64,000 bases of DNA. Origin: JBOFIQ01 sp051654905 (GTDB lineage Bacteria > Actinomycetota > Actinomycetes > Propionibacteriales > Propionibacteriaceae). Below, piece after piece: positions 51,791-60,286 of the stretch. Made by a program: the position numbers and the translations under genes. The first letter of the stretch is position 1. Every line of letters starts with the position of its first letter. The stretch lies in assembly GCA_051654905.1 (NCBI GenBank), contig JBOFYY010000159.1, positions 1-64,000 of the forward strand, read 5' to 3'. The notes under the pieces are model-generated. The model was not told where the DNA came from and ran no database searches. It was given only the letters and a program-made list of their open reading frames with translations.

Positions 51791-51835
51791 TGTGGTGGGT
51801 TAGTTAGCTTTTTACCAGCAAACTAACCCACCACA
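51791..51835. terminator. Bidirectional terminator between the GDPD gene and upp
   Basis: 15-base perfect arms (TGTGGTGGGTTAGTT and complement) with a 15-base loop, between convergent genes, followed by a T-run on the plus strand. Confidence 0.85.
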
Positions 51836-51850
51836 TAGTTTTATTTGAGT

Positions 51851-52519
51851 TTATTCGGCTAGACCGTAGAGGCGGTCGCCAGCATCTCCCAGACCAGGGA
51901 TGATGTAGCCGTGTTCGTTGAGGTGATCGTCAACACTTGCAACCACAAGGGTGCAGGGGACACTGAGATCTTTGGTGAGCTCTTGCATTTTTGCAATGCC
52001 TTCGGGGGCGGCAAGAATACAAATGCAGGTGATATGGGTGGCGCCACGGTCGATGAGGAACTGAACTGTTCCGCCGAGTGATCCGCCGGTAGCCAACATC
52101 GGATCAAGAACGAAGCAGTGACGTCCTGAAAGATCCTGCGGCAGGCGCTCAGCGTAGATGAAAGGTTCGAGAGTTTCCTCGTCGCGTACCATGCCGACGA
52201 AACCAACTTCCGCATTGGGGAGTAGTTTTGTCATGCCTTCAAGCATGCCCAATCCGGCACGCAAGATGGGTACAACTAATGGCTGCGGTTTAGCGATTTT
52301 TACGCCAATCATAGGCGATACCGGAGTCTCAATGTTGTGGGGTTCCACATGAACTTCGCGGGTAGCTTCGTAAGCCAATAGGGTGACAAGCTCTTCAACA
52401 AGCTGCCGGAATTGGGGAGAAGGAGTGGTTTTATCTCGAAGAAGGGTAAGTTTGTGCTCCACCAGCGGGTGGTCGACGTCAATGAGATTCACAAGGTAAA
52501 CATTACGCGCAATCTGCAT
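51851..52519 (-). CDS. upp: Uracil phosphoribosyltransferase
   Basis: 222 residues. Signature VLDPMLATGGS near 141-151 (PRPP site), DHPLVEHKLTLLRD near 16-29 and GLGDAGDRLYG at the end. Converts uracil plus PRPP to UMP (pyrimidine salvage). ATG 52519, divergent from the TadA operon. Confidence 0.96.
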   Translation of the reverse strand: MQIARNVYLVNLIDVDHPLVEHKLTLLRDKTTPSPQFRQLVEELVTLLAYEATREVHVEPHNIETPVSPMIGVKIAKPQPLVVPILRAGLGMLEGMTKLLPNAEVGFVGMVRDEETLEPFIYAERLPQDLSGRHCFVLDPMLATGGSLGGTVQFLIDRGATHITCICILAAPEGIAKMQELTKDLSVPCTLVVASVDDHLNEHGYIIPGLGDAGDRLYGLAE

Positions 52520-52646
52520 GGTTGTGCGCTATCGGAGTGTCTTGTTATAGAAAGTTTGTCCAGAGTTACGAAAAAGGTCGAGAAATTGGTCGTTCTCTGA
52601 CACGATGGGCGTAGTAACAAAAATACTGGGGAGAGGACACTACAGC

Positions 52647-53234
52647 ATGAGTGACATGAACGACGAGGTTTATGACCTTTCTGATGCTAGCGATGATCGT
52701 CCTGGTATGGAGGATGTCGAAGATTTTGGTGAGGATCTCGCTGATTTCGATGATGATCTTGATGATGCTGCCTTAGATGAAATCGACTTCGTTATTGCGC
52801 TATGGCGCGAGGAGGGGATTCCTCAGGCAATCGCATTAGAGAAGAACCTAGCTAACGATTTTGAAGATCTATTGAAAGCATTGCGTCGGATTCCTGGCGA
52901 TGCCGGAGCATTGGGCATGGTATCTATCGGTGGCGAGTTCTTTGTGATGGCTAGAGTGCGTGGTTCTGACGTTCAGGTTATTTTGAGTGATTCTACTGCG
53001 GCTTGGGATTACCCTATTGCTCGTGATGTTGTAGATTTCCTTGATGAAGATATCGACGATGGCGACGACGAAGCTGCACCGGTAGGCGACTTTGAAATGT
53101 TGCAAGATCTAGGTATTGACGATTTTGAACTAGAGCAGCTTGCTGGAAATTATGACGATAATTCTGACGATATTGTGCAGCAGATAGCCGATAAATTGGG
53201 CTTAGGTGAGGTTTTCTCTCAGGTTGCGGACTGA
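52647..53234 (+). CDS. TadA-associated acidic protein
   Basis: About 195 residues, very acidic N-terminus (Asp/Glu-rich, about 1-45) and C-terminal Asp runs. The middle has SIGGEFFVMARVRGSDVQVILSDSTAAWDYPIARDVVDFL, characteristic of the actinobacterial tRNA adenosine deaminase-associated family. The ATG at 52647 follows GAGAGGA; the longer frame is unlikely. Stop is three bases before the GTG of tadA; the two form an operon. Confidence 0.9.
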   Translation: MSDMNDEVYDLSDASDDRPGMEDVEDFGEDLADFDDDLDDAALDEIDFVIALWREEGIPQAIALEKNLANDFEDLLKALRRIPGDAGALGMVSIGGEFFVMARVRGSDVQVILSDSTAAWDYPIARDVVDFLDEDIDDGDDEAAPVGDFEMLQDLGIDDFELEQLAGNYDDNSDDIVQQIADKLGLGEVFSQVAD

Positions 53235-53237
53235 CCA

Positions 53238-53699
53238 GTGTCGCTGACACCTGCAGATTTGGTGGGGCTGGCGTTAGTAGAGGCTCAAGCTGCTATCGCC
53301 CATGATGATGTGCCAATTGGGGCGATAGTGGTTGATGCGGCAGGGGTGGTTCTGGGCGTTGGCCATAATGAGCGGGAATTAAATGGTGACCCGTTGGCTC
53401 ATGCTGAAATTGTGGCGTTACGGGCTGCAGCTCGGCGTCGAGGAAATTGGCGATTAGACGATTGTACGCTAGCGGTAACGCTGGAGCCGTGCGTAATGTG
53501 TGCCGGGGCTATCGCACAGGCGCGTTTGAATCGGGTAGTTTTTGGCGCCTTTGACGAGAAGGCTGGGGCAGTGGCGTCGCTCTTTGATACGTTACGGGAT
53601 CCGCGTCTTCCGCATCGGGTTGATGTTGTGGCGGGAGTACGGGCTGAGGAATGTGCGGAACTACTTAGCGCCTTCTTTGGGGATCGACGCAGAAACTAA
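53238..53699 (+). CDS. tadA: tRNA-specific adenosine deaminase
   Basis: 153 residues from GTG. Zinc-binding and catalytic signature HAEIVALRAAARR near 55 and PCVMCAGAI near 85. Converts A34 to inosine in tRNA-Arg(ACG), whose gene lies at 50056-50128. Three bases after the acidic partner gene. Confidence 0.96.
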   Translation: MSLTPADLVGLALVEAQAAIAHDDVPIGAIVVDAAGVVLGVGHNERELNGDPLAHAEIVALRAAARRRGNWRLDDCTLAVTLEPCVMCAGAIAQARLNRVVFGAFDEKAGAVASLFDTLRDPRLPHRVDVVAGVRAEECAELLSAFFGDRRRN

Positions 53700-53738
53700 T
53701 CTTGCGAGAGAGCACTAATCCATCGTAAGCTGGTTCAC

Positions 53739-53823
53739 GGTGACGTGTCTGAGCGGCCGAAAGAGCTCGCCTCGAAAGCGAGTGTGGTGAAAGCCACCGA
53801 GGGTTCAAATCCCTCCGTCACCG
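53739..53823 (+). tRNA. tRNA-Ser (CGA)
   Basis: The 85-base cloverleaf has acceptor GGTGACG/CGTCACC, anticodon loop CTCGAAA giving CGA, a long variable arm and T-loop GTTCAAATC. Its 3' end is imperfectly repeated at 56349, suggesting use as an integration site. Confidence 0.96.
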
Positions 53824-53833
53824 CCACTAGAAG
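53815..53833. repeat. att-like repeat at tRNA-Ser 3' end, copy 1
   Basis: CCGTCACCGCCACTAGAAG spans the last nine bases of the tRNA gene and ten bases beyond. It matches 56349-56367 at 17 of 19 positions. Confidence 0.5.
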
Positions 53834-53870
53834 TTCCGACCTTATGTAAAGAGTCGGAACTTTTTATTTT
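53831..53870 (+). terminator. Terminator after tRNA-Ser(CGA)
   Basis: AAGTTCCGAC/GTCGGAACTT stem with a 12-base loop, followed by TTTATTTTT. Confidence 0.88.
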
Positions 53871-54269
53871 TACTGGAGTTATGTGGACTGGGCGTTGGTC
53901 CAGGTAGGTCCATGTCGTTCCATTGGGTTATTAAGGATTTGAAACTGATAGAAACTATGGTTAAAGCAATATTGTTATTGCAACCAGTTCATTAATCTAT
54001 GCGAAACGAACAAGATCATAGATAGTGAATAGAAGTAGAACTTGGTGAAGAGAGTATGCCGTATGTGCTGACAGTTCCAAGGTTAGTTTCATTTTTCAAA
54101 ACTATAGTTTATGGAAAAGGTTGGTATGAAGTTCATTGGAACAACAACTTTATGAGCTAATACTGTTGTAAGCTGAAATAGAAATTTCGTAAGATCACAA
54201 GCAACGTCAGCATGATTGCTGATATTAAATGTGAATGATTTTCTATTTCGTTGGCAGAAGGAGCGTTCC
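53871..54269. other. AT-rich spacer at the start of the accessory region
   Basis: About 400 bases without a supported gene. Immediately after the terminator it carries short tandem-like words (GGTCCAGGTAGGTCC) and then becomes AT-rich. The ribosome site AGAAGGAG for the next gene is at its end. Confidence 0.5.
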
Positions 54270-54881
54270 ATGAGTCAGCCTCAGTATTCGCAGATCCCGC
54301 AACCGCAACAACCGCAGTACTATGTTCAAGGTCCTCAAACTCTACAGCCTCAGCAATATGCCCAGCAGTATATGATGGCTCAGAACCCCCAGCAGGCATG
54401 GCTCAAGAGCCGTCCCGCCACGGTTCTAACCGGAGCTATTCTGAATTTTGTTGGTGCAGGTTTATTAATCCTGATGATGCTGTTCATGTTTGCGATATTC
54501 AACAATGCAAATAACGCTACGTCGGGAATGGCAGGTACTCTTGCCGAGAAGGCTGGCGGTATCATCGCGGCGATCCTCATTATCGGTACTGCCTGGATTG
54601 CGGCCTTGATCATACTTTCCATCAAAGCCTTAAAAGGTAGTTTTGCTGCCGCGATCTCTCTTGCAGTGATGGGAGGAATTTCTATCATTCTCCACTTAAT
54701 CGGATTCGCAGACATGTCCTTTAGTAGCAGTAGCTACTCTAACGGCAGCCGCTCTAGCGACACCAGTTCTATACTCCTCAATTTCATTTGGATAGTTTGG
54801 GTTGCTGCCTCTGTTGTTCTAATCACTCTCTTGCCTAAATCTATGCAGTGGTTCAAGAAGAAGCCCCATATTGGTGCTTAA
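54270..54881 (+). CDS. Q/P-rich four-TM membrane protein
   Basis: About 203 residues. The cytoplasmic N-terminus (1-45) is Gln/Pro/Tyr-rich (QPQYSQIPQPQQPQYY), followed by four hydrophobic helices (about 55-80, 95-125, 130-152, 173-195). Similar low-complexity leaders on small TM proteins are common in Actinomycetaceae as uncharacterised proteins. ATG 54270 with AGAAGGAG six bases upstream. Function unknown. Confidence 0.75.
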   Translation: MSQPQYSQIPQPQQPQYYVQGPQTLQPQQYAQQYMMAQNPQQAWLKSRPATVLTGAILNFVGAGLLILMMLFMFAIFNNANNATSGMAGTLAEKAGGIIAAILIIGTAWIAALIILSIKALKGSFAAAISLAVMGGISIILHLIGFADMSFSSSSYSNGSRSSDTSSILLNFIWIVWVAASVVLITLLPKSMQWFKKKPHIGA

Positions 54882-54886
54882 CCCTT

Positions 54887-56178
54887 TTATGCTCTCACTT
54901 CATTCACTGACTCTACTACTTCACCAAAGGATTCAGTTTTAGGAATATAGCGCACTATCGGCGATAGAATCGCCATTATCGTGGCGCAAGCACAAGGAAT
55001 AATTCCAACAAATAATGCTGCGCTTAAACCACAGTGCTGTAAGAAAAATCCAGAAAGTATCGATGCTATCGGCATCAAACCCATTGCCAAAAACCCTAAG
55101 GCTGATCCTGCTCGACCCTGTAACGAATCAGGAGTGCATGCCACAAAGTACGCCATTAATCCTGCATTAGCTGCTGGAAGCCATAAAACAAGAATGCTGA
55201 GAATAATAATGACTGGAATCACAGTATTCAGATAGAATAAAAGAGAAGCCATAGCGGTTACCGATATGAACGTAAAAATTATCAGCTTTCCCACTGGAAA
55301 ATGCCGAAGAATTACTCCCGCAAAAACAGCGCCGATAACACTGAAAATACCTATGGCCATTTCCATCCATCCAAGATTTTGCGCTGAAGTTCCTGTAGCA
55401 CGAAGATTCAACACAATGGCGACCATCATGCCGTTGAATCCAAAATTCAACAGACTCGCAAGAACGGCTACCGGGAAGAGCACCTTGTGCGTGAAAACAT
55501 AGCGAAGACCTTCTGCAATTTCGGCAAAAATATTCTTCTTCTTACTTTCATAACGCTCAGGTTTCAGATCACCACGGACAAAAAAGGCACAGATACCTGC
55601 AATGAATTCACCCAATGCTTGCCCCAAGAAGGGAAAAGCATGCCCTATTCCATAAAGCGCGCCAGCAATAGGCGGCCCATCACCGATCCGAAGGCACCTC
55701 GCGCTTGGTTGATACTCATTGCCTCGCCGAGCTGTTCTTTTATAACAATAACATTGACAGCTGCCTGCTCAGCTGGACCAAAAAAAGAAGCAAGACCACC
55801 AGAAAAGAAACATACTGCAGCAATATGCGCGATAGTCAATTTTCCACACCATATTGCAACGGGAATAGAAAAGACAAGCAAGGCTTGAAGAAAAGCGGTC
55901 AGAAACATTGTTCTACGTCGATCCCAACGATCGACATATGCTCCAGCAGGTAAACCGATCAGAAGGTTTCCTATTAGAGAAAATGATGTCACAATAGCTG
56001 CAGTAGCAGAATTTTGTGTCAGATCGTACGAAATAAGCATGACCGCAAGGCTTGTCATTGAAGACCCGATAATAGCAAGGGTTCGCCCGCCCATGAGCAA
56101 CTGAAAATTAACATTCCGCCATAAAGACGGCCCCTTGATCTTTGGTTGTATATCGCTAACAGTACTTTCTAAAGTCAT
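54887..56178 (-). pseudogene. MFS transporter broken by a frameshift
   Basis: The N-terminal half (56178 to 55645, about 177 residues) has MFS features (VDRWDRRRTMF loop motif) and the C-terminal half (54887-55627) continues in another frame as a matching transporter end. Frames join if one base is added in the GGGCCGCC run near 55678-55685, restoring VMGPPIAGALYGIGHAFPFLG. The intact gene would be about 430 residues, of the macrolide-efflux MFS type. Either a true pseudogene or a sequencing error in a G/C run. Confidence 0.85.
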
Positions 56179-56348
56179 CCCAGCACTCTACATGACATAC
56201 TTATTATCCCCGCAAATAGCGTGCATTTATCAGCGCACATTTCCCCCACGCACACATAACATCAACACGATGCGGGTAATCTCTTAATCCCCGAGAATAA
56301 AAATAGCGATGATACGGTGTGCCTTCTCGTCAAAGGCGCTAAAACTAT

Positions 56349-56367
56349 CCGTCACTGCCAATAGAAG
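56349..56367. repeat. att-like repeat, copy 2
   Basis: CCGTCACTGCCAATAGAAG matches the tRNA-Ser(CGA) 3' end region (53815-53833) at 17 of 19 positions and, like it, is followed by a hairpin (GCTCTG/CAGAGC). It lies in the 286-bp gap upstream of the frameshifted MFS gene. Confidence 0.5.
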
Positions 56368-56464
56368 CTCTGGAATCTTTGTATATCAAGGTTTCAGAGC
56401 TGTTACTTTTAGCTGCTGTTTTGAATGCACAACTTTCTATGAGGTGTTTGGAGCGAGGCGAATG

Positions 56465-57151
56465 CTATGGAGTTAGGCCTAGTCGGGTTCGGGTTTCAGA
56501 TAAGGTTTCTGCATCCCTGAGTGGGTCGTTGGTTGTGATGAGGTAGGCGGGGGTTGTGTAGAAGTTTTCGTCCCAGGGGTGGAGGCCGATTGCTGTGGCG
56601 TAGTCTTCTAGCATTTGTGGGGCGAGTCGGTCTTTTTTACGGCGTGTTGTGTAGGTTTGGGTTTGTTCGAAGGGTAGTGGTTCACCGTCTTGGTAGAAGT
56701 ACCAGCGGTTGGGGTTGTTTTCGATTAGGTCAACAGATCTTGATACTCCTAGTGTGGTGCTGGGATCGCATTTTTGGAAATGTGTTCCTGCAAGGAAGCG
56801 GTGTTCGGGTCGATCCCGGACTGCTCGACCAAAGAAGTAGCCGTTGGTGTTTAGTTCTGTGGCGAGGTAGGAAATTCTTTGGGATACGCCTTGTCCTTGT
56901 CGATCGCCATCGAATAATGCTGTCCAGTCTGGATTTATGGTTGAGTGGACAAGATATAAAGCATTTGATGAAGTTAGTGGTTGTAGGAGTTCTAGGTTGT
57001 TTCGTAGGGTTCCGGTTAGTTTTTTTGCTTTACCATTTCTTTTTAGTCTGGTGAAGAAATCAACAAAGAATTGGGTGACTTCTTCAGCGGGTGCTTGAAT
57101 GAATCCGATGGAGAAAGTTAAAGGTTCTAGTTCACGATCAAAAAGTTCCAT
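56465..57151 (-). CDS. Immunity-like hypothetical protein, foreign codon use
   Basis: 228 residues. Segments such as NPDWTALFDGDRQGQGVSQRISYLATELNTNGYFF and NRWYFYQDGEPLPFEQTQTYTTRRKKDRLAPQMLEDYATAIG resemble uncharacterised immunity-like proteins carried with polymorphic toxins (impression only). The coding strand prefers C- and A-ending codons, so the plus strand is T/G-rich, unlike neighbours; this suggests recent acquisition. Start ATG 57151 with AAGGAAACC just before. A 166-codon frame on the other strand is a shadow. Confidence 0.65.
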   Translation of the reverse strand: MELFDRELEPLTFSIGFIQAPAEEVTQFFVDFFTRLKRNGKAKKLTGTLRNNLELLQPLTSSNALYLVHSTINPDWTALFDGDRQGQGVSQRISYLATELNTNGYFFGRAVRDRPEHRFLAGTHFQKCDPSTTLGVSRSVDLIENNPNRWYFYQDGEPLPFEQTQTYTTRRKKDRLAPQMLEDYATAIGLHPWDENFYTTPAYLITTNDPLRDAETLSETRTRLGLTP

Positions 57152-57163
57152 TATAGGTTTCCT

Positions 57164-57280
57164 TTATTTTCCGATGGTCCAGAGTATGACTTTACCGAGA
57201 GGGTCATTTGCGAGGATGCGCTCAGCGTGGGGGATTCCGCGGTTTGAAGAAATTGTATCTACTTCCTCACAGAATCTGCC
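57164..57280 (-). pseudogene. C-terminal remnant of a zinc-type (MDR) dehydrogenase
   Basis: About 38 in-frame codons end at TAA 57164; NRGIPHAERILANDPLGKVILWTIGK is the typical tail of medium-chain dehydrogenases (A-x-x-I-L-x-x-x-x-x-GKVIL). The rest of the gene is missing and a stop precedes the fragment. A short deletion scar just upstream of the immunity-like gene. Confidence 0.5.
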
Positions 57281-57675
57281 CTATTTTGGTGCGGTAGCTA
57301 CACTCGATATTGGTTTAGTTTCTCAGTATTAAATAGAGTGAAGCCCGGTAGGATTACCAGGTTATTGAATCCCTATTTTATTAGGTTGCGTATTTTGGGA
57401 TTATTAGTTTGAGTTTATTGCGGAGAATCCCAAATGGGGTGTCATTTCAATATGGGTCATACATTAGTTCAAGGTCGTGGTAGACCAAAGCATAGAATTC
57501 AGTGAATACTTCCTCTAATCAGCAATTTGCAGAAGTTGGGGTTGCCATATAACTGATGTAATAAAGTCTGGATATCAAGGGCTGCTGAGTTTAAGGAATG
57601 CTTAAAGCTAGGTGCAACTTCCGTGATCTATGTTATATCTGATGAGGGTAGAAGAGACTTTAGCGTGCTGGGTGC
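57281..57675. other. AT-rich spacer, no gene seen
   Basis: About 395 bases downstream of the nuclease-like gene with scattered stops in all frames. No hairpin or promoter could be assigned with confidence. Probably decayed sequence. Confidence 0.5.
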
Positions 57676-59136
57676 TCACTCAGTGAAAAAAGCGAGTACC
57701 TCTGCATTAGTACGGAGGACTCTTTCCGTGGGCACATCTAGCGTGGTGGCCAGTTGGATTGAGCCTTCAAAGGCTACTGCAGGTTCCAGAGAGAAGGCTA
57801 GAGATATTAGTCCCAGATAGCTCTTTATACTTCGCTGCAGCATCTCAATGAGGAGGATATCTTGCTGGCGCAGGTTGTCGCTTTGGCGGGCTTGCTCCTC
57901 TTGATAGAGCTCTATGAGTCGGGTTTCATGAGAGTTTAGGACGTCTTTTGAAGCTTTGAATAGCACAGTGCCAATGCTGTTGCCGATAACGGCACCTAGA
58001 ATTGGTATGGGAATTACAGCTTGTCCGATAGTTGCAGATAACGCGCTTACAGCTGCCTGAAGCGCCAGTGCTTCGCTATTCTCCCAGAACTCGATCTCGC
58101 TGATCGTTCCCCTTCGAAGCTGATAAGCCTGCTCGGCTACCCCAATTGCTGTGGTCGCTAATGCGTTAGCCGCAGCGGCAGGTGTTGCGGTGAAGTTAGT
58201 CAAGACGTAAATACTTGTGCCGCGGATACTGCCTGTGAGAGTGCCATATCCAGATTTGGCAGTAATCTCTGTCCAATCATCCGGCGTGAATTCGGCAAAT
58301 TGTTTTCCCTCACGACGTTTGGAAATTACTGCGAGGACAAAAGCTGTCATACCTTCCATAGCGGCAGTCACAGCAGTGGTCTTAAGCCCCTCTCTAAGAG
58401 TGGGACTGTTCTTCTCAATGAGTTCTAACCGCAACTCCTGATCAGCTTCGTGTAGGGATGACGCTTCATTTTGCAGAGTCTTTTGATATGCATTGACCTG
58501 AACGTCAGAGTAAGCTAAGTCGGATCCTTCTAAACAACTGAACGGAACTTTACTTTCGGTAACGAGTTCCTGAATATGCTTCCAATCACGAATTGAAGGT
58601 GTTGTCTGCTTTGTGAGCGTCTGATTAGCTACCTCGGGGCTCATCGAAGTGAGTTGTTTAATGACATCATAGTGATCTGCAGGGATCTGATATTTTCCAC
58701 CTTGGGACACATAATCGGGATAGCTTCTCATATGTCCTAAAACTGCTCCTAAGCTGAAGTTGCCACCTGCCTCGGAAAACTTCATTTGGATAGAAGTGCC
58801 ATCTCGGAAGATATCGATAGGACCATTGTTATTTACTAGCTCATATGGTTTTGCTACCCCGCGGATCTGGGCGCGGGCATTCCCGACACCAACCTGAGCA
58901 ACCTCGGCAATAAAGCCGTGCATACCCTTGATCCCGCCACGGTTTGTCTCGACTATCTCTGCTGAGATCTTCTGGATGGCTTCCTCTAAACTGGATACGG
59001 CGGACTGTAAGCTGACGTCTTGCTGGGCGAGTGCTTCAAGAAGACGCTGGTTGCGGACGTTGTTCAGATATTCAATCCATGCTGCAGCTGCCTGTTGCTG
59101 ATTGTGCTTGATTGTGTCCTCAATATTATTACTCAT
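57676..59136 (-). CDS. Putative PD-(D/E)XK-like, membrane-associated effector
   Basis: About 486 residues from ATG 59136 (overlaps the preceding gene by eight bases). A helical coiled N-terminus (about 10-70) is followed by a compact domain about 80-190: Glu in GMHGFIAEVAQVG, then GPIDIFRDGTSIQMKFSE, which resembles the D...(E/Q)xK core of PD-(D/E)XK nucleases (compare the Q-x-K of Mrr). GKYQIPADHYDVIKQL follows. The second half (about 260-410) is Ala/Gly-rich and hydrophobic, so it may insert in the membrane. No known system matches; the pair with the next gene is a candidate defence cassette. Confidence 0.55.
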   Translation of the reverse strand: MSNNIEDTIKHNQQQAAAAWIEYLNNVRNQRLLEALAQQDVSLQSAVSSLEEAIQKISAEIVETNRGGIKGMHGFIAEVAQVGVGNARAQIRGVAKPYELVNNNGPIDIFRDGTSIQMKFSEAGGNFSLGAVLGHMRSYPDYVSQGGKYQIPADHYDVIKQLTSMSPEVANQTLTKQTTPSIRDWKHIQELVTESKVPFSCLEGSDLAYSDVQVNAYQKTLQNEASSLHEADQELRLELIEKNSPTLREGLKTTAVTAAMEGMTAFVLAVISKRREGKQFAEFTPDDWTEITAKSGYGTLTGSIRGTSIYVLTNFTATPAAAANALATTAIGVAEQAYQLRRGTISEIEFWENSEALALQAAVSALSATIGQAVIPIPILGAVIGNSIGTVLFKASKDVLNSHETRLIELYQEEQARQSDNLRQQDILLIEMLQRSIKSYLGLISLAFSLEPAVAFEGSIQLATTLDVPTERVLRTNAEVLAFFTE

Positions 59137-60178
59137 GAGCAGATGTTCCGTCCTCAATTCTCTTGGCAAGGAGAACTGCGCATGTGATGGTGTTGTTGAC
59201 CAAGCTCCCGAGCTGTTTTTGTTCATCGGGGCTCAGCGTCATGAAGTTTTTGCTATGAAGAGGGAGGGCCTCAATATAGCTGGCTAGCAACTTTTCTCGA
59301 AATATCGAGGTTTGAGTCAGGAGATGATTCAGTTGATTGTTAGTCTGTTTAACTCTTGCGATGTTGCGTTGTACACTTAGCAACCATGCTTGCCGCTCTT
59401 TATGATTGCTCAGCTGCTTTGTTGTGAAAATCACTGCGCTAGCTAGCCCAGCGGCACCTGCGATGCCCAAACCGATTGGGCCAGCCAAAGCCAAGAGTGC
59501 GGTGCCTGCTGCTGTGCCACCGCCGCCAGCAGCCAGTGCTCCTCCCCCTAGCCAAGCCAGTGCTGCGCTTTGAGCTGCGGCTCCCGACAGGGTTCCGATG
59601 GCAGTTCCAGTAGAGGCTGTACCAAAGGTAGTTGCCGCCCACATAGCTGCCGATGGAGCGAGGCTGGCTACCGTAATCCCTGCCCCGGCTCCGATACCAG
59701 CCCCGAGTGTAGAATGTTTAATGGCCTCAAGATGATGCTCTGCGAATTTTCCTGCATCAGTGAATGTGGCCTTTGCGATGTTGATTTCTTCGAAGTCACG
59801 TTCAAATGACTTGGGAGTGTTCGCAATGCTATTCACGAGACCCTCTACGAGCTCAATGACATCAGCTGACCGCTCGCGCTGTCGAAGAAGGGTCTGCCCT
59901 GCATCGCTTAGTTGAATAATCGCCACATTGTAGGTGGACTGGGCTTCAAGGCACGGATCCGATTTCTTTGATCGTTCTTTTGTTAATGCAGCTGAATCTG
60001 GGGCTTGGCAGGTAACGTCTTCGGTAGATTCGCTATCCGATACGGTATCTTGAGGTTGTTCTGCCAGATCGGTCTCTGTCAAGCGTTCCGTAGCTCGTAC
60101 AAAACCATGTTTTATTCTACCCAGAGCACCTTCGCCGATTCCTTGGGCTTTTGCAAGAAGTGATGGCTTTTCTATCAA
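59129..60178 (-). CDS. Glycine/alanine-rich membrane protein, partner of the effector
   Basis: 349 residues; start is TTG 60178 (no good ATG is available). A charged N-terminus with a disordered Ser/Asp/Thr stretch (about 30-70) precedes helices and then a long Gly/Ala-rich hydrophobic block (about 165-260: HSTLGAGIGAGAGITVASLAP ... AGPIGLGIAGAAGLASAVIF) that looks like a multi-pass glycine-zipper hairpin, then a helical C-terminal tail. Overlaps the following gene by eight bases; both would be made in one transcript. Role unknown, possibly a membrane pore or anchor. Confidence 0.6.
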   Translation of the reverse strand: MIEKPSLLAKAQGIGEGALGRIKHGFVRATERLTETDLAEQPQDTVSDSESTEDVTCQAPDSAALTKERSKKSDPCLEAQSTYNVAIIQLSDAGQTLLRQRERSADVIELVEGLVNSIANTPKSFERDFEEINIAKATFTDAGKFAEHHLEAIKHSTLGAGIGAGAGITVASLAPSAAMWAATTFGTASTGTAIGTLSGAAAQSAALAWLGGGALAAGGGGTAAGTALLALAGPIGLGIAGAAGLASAVIFTTKQLSNHKERQAWLLSVQRNIARVKQTNNQLNHLLTQTSIFREKLLASYIEALPLHSKNFMTLSPDEQKQLGSLVNNTITCAVLLAKRIEDGTSAHE

Positions 60179-60286
60179 GTTCCAACTCTCAATCCAGTTT
60201 ACTATACGTAATCATATAAAGTGCCACTGACAAATTGTTGTCGCCGTTATCATAGATTCATTCTGCTGATTGTAGCTTTTTTGCGA

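Noticed and set aside
56310..56362. Possible tRNA pseudogene
   Set aside because: A 5-7-5 anticodon-arm-like hairpin exists, but no acceptor or T-arm pairing was found; only the short att-like match is supported.
56554..57054. A 166-codon open frame on the plus strand
   Set aside because: It is antisense to the 228-residue gene, has low-complexity Arg/Val/Leu/Gly composition and no domain; the minus-strand gene has a ribosome site and plausible protein sequence.
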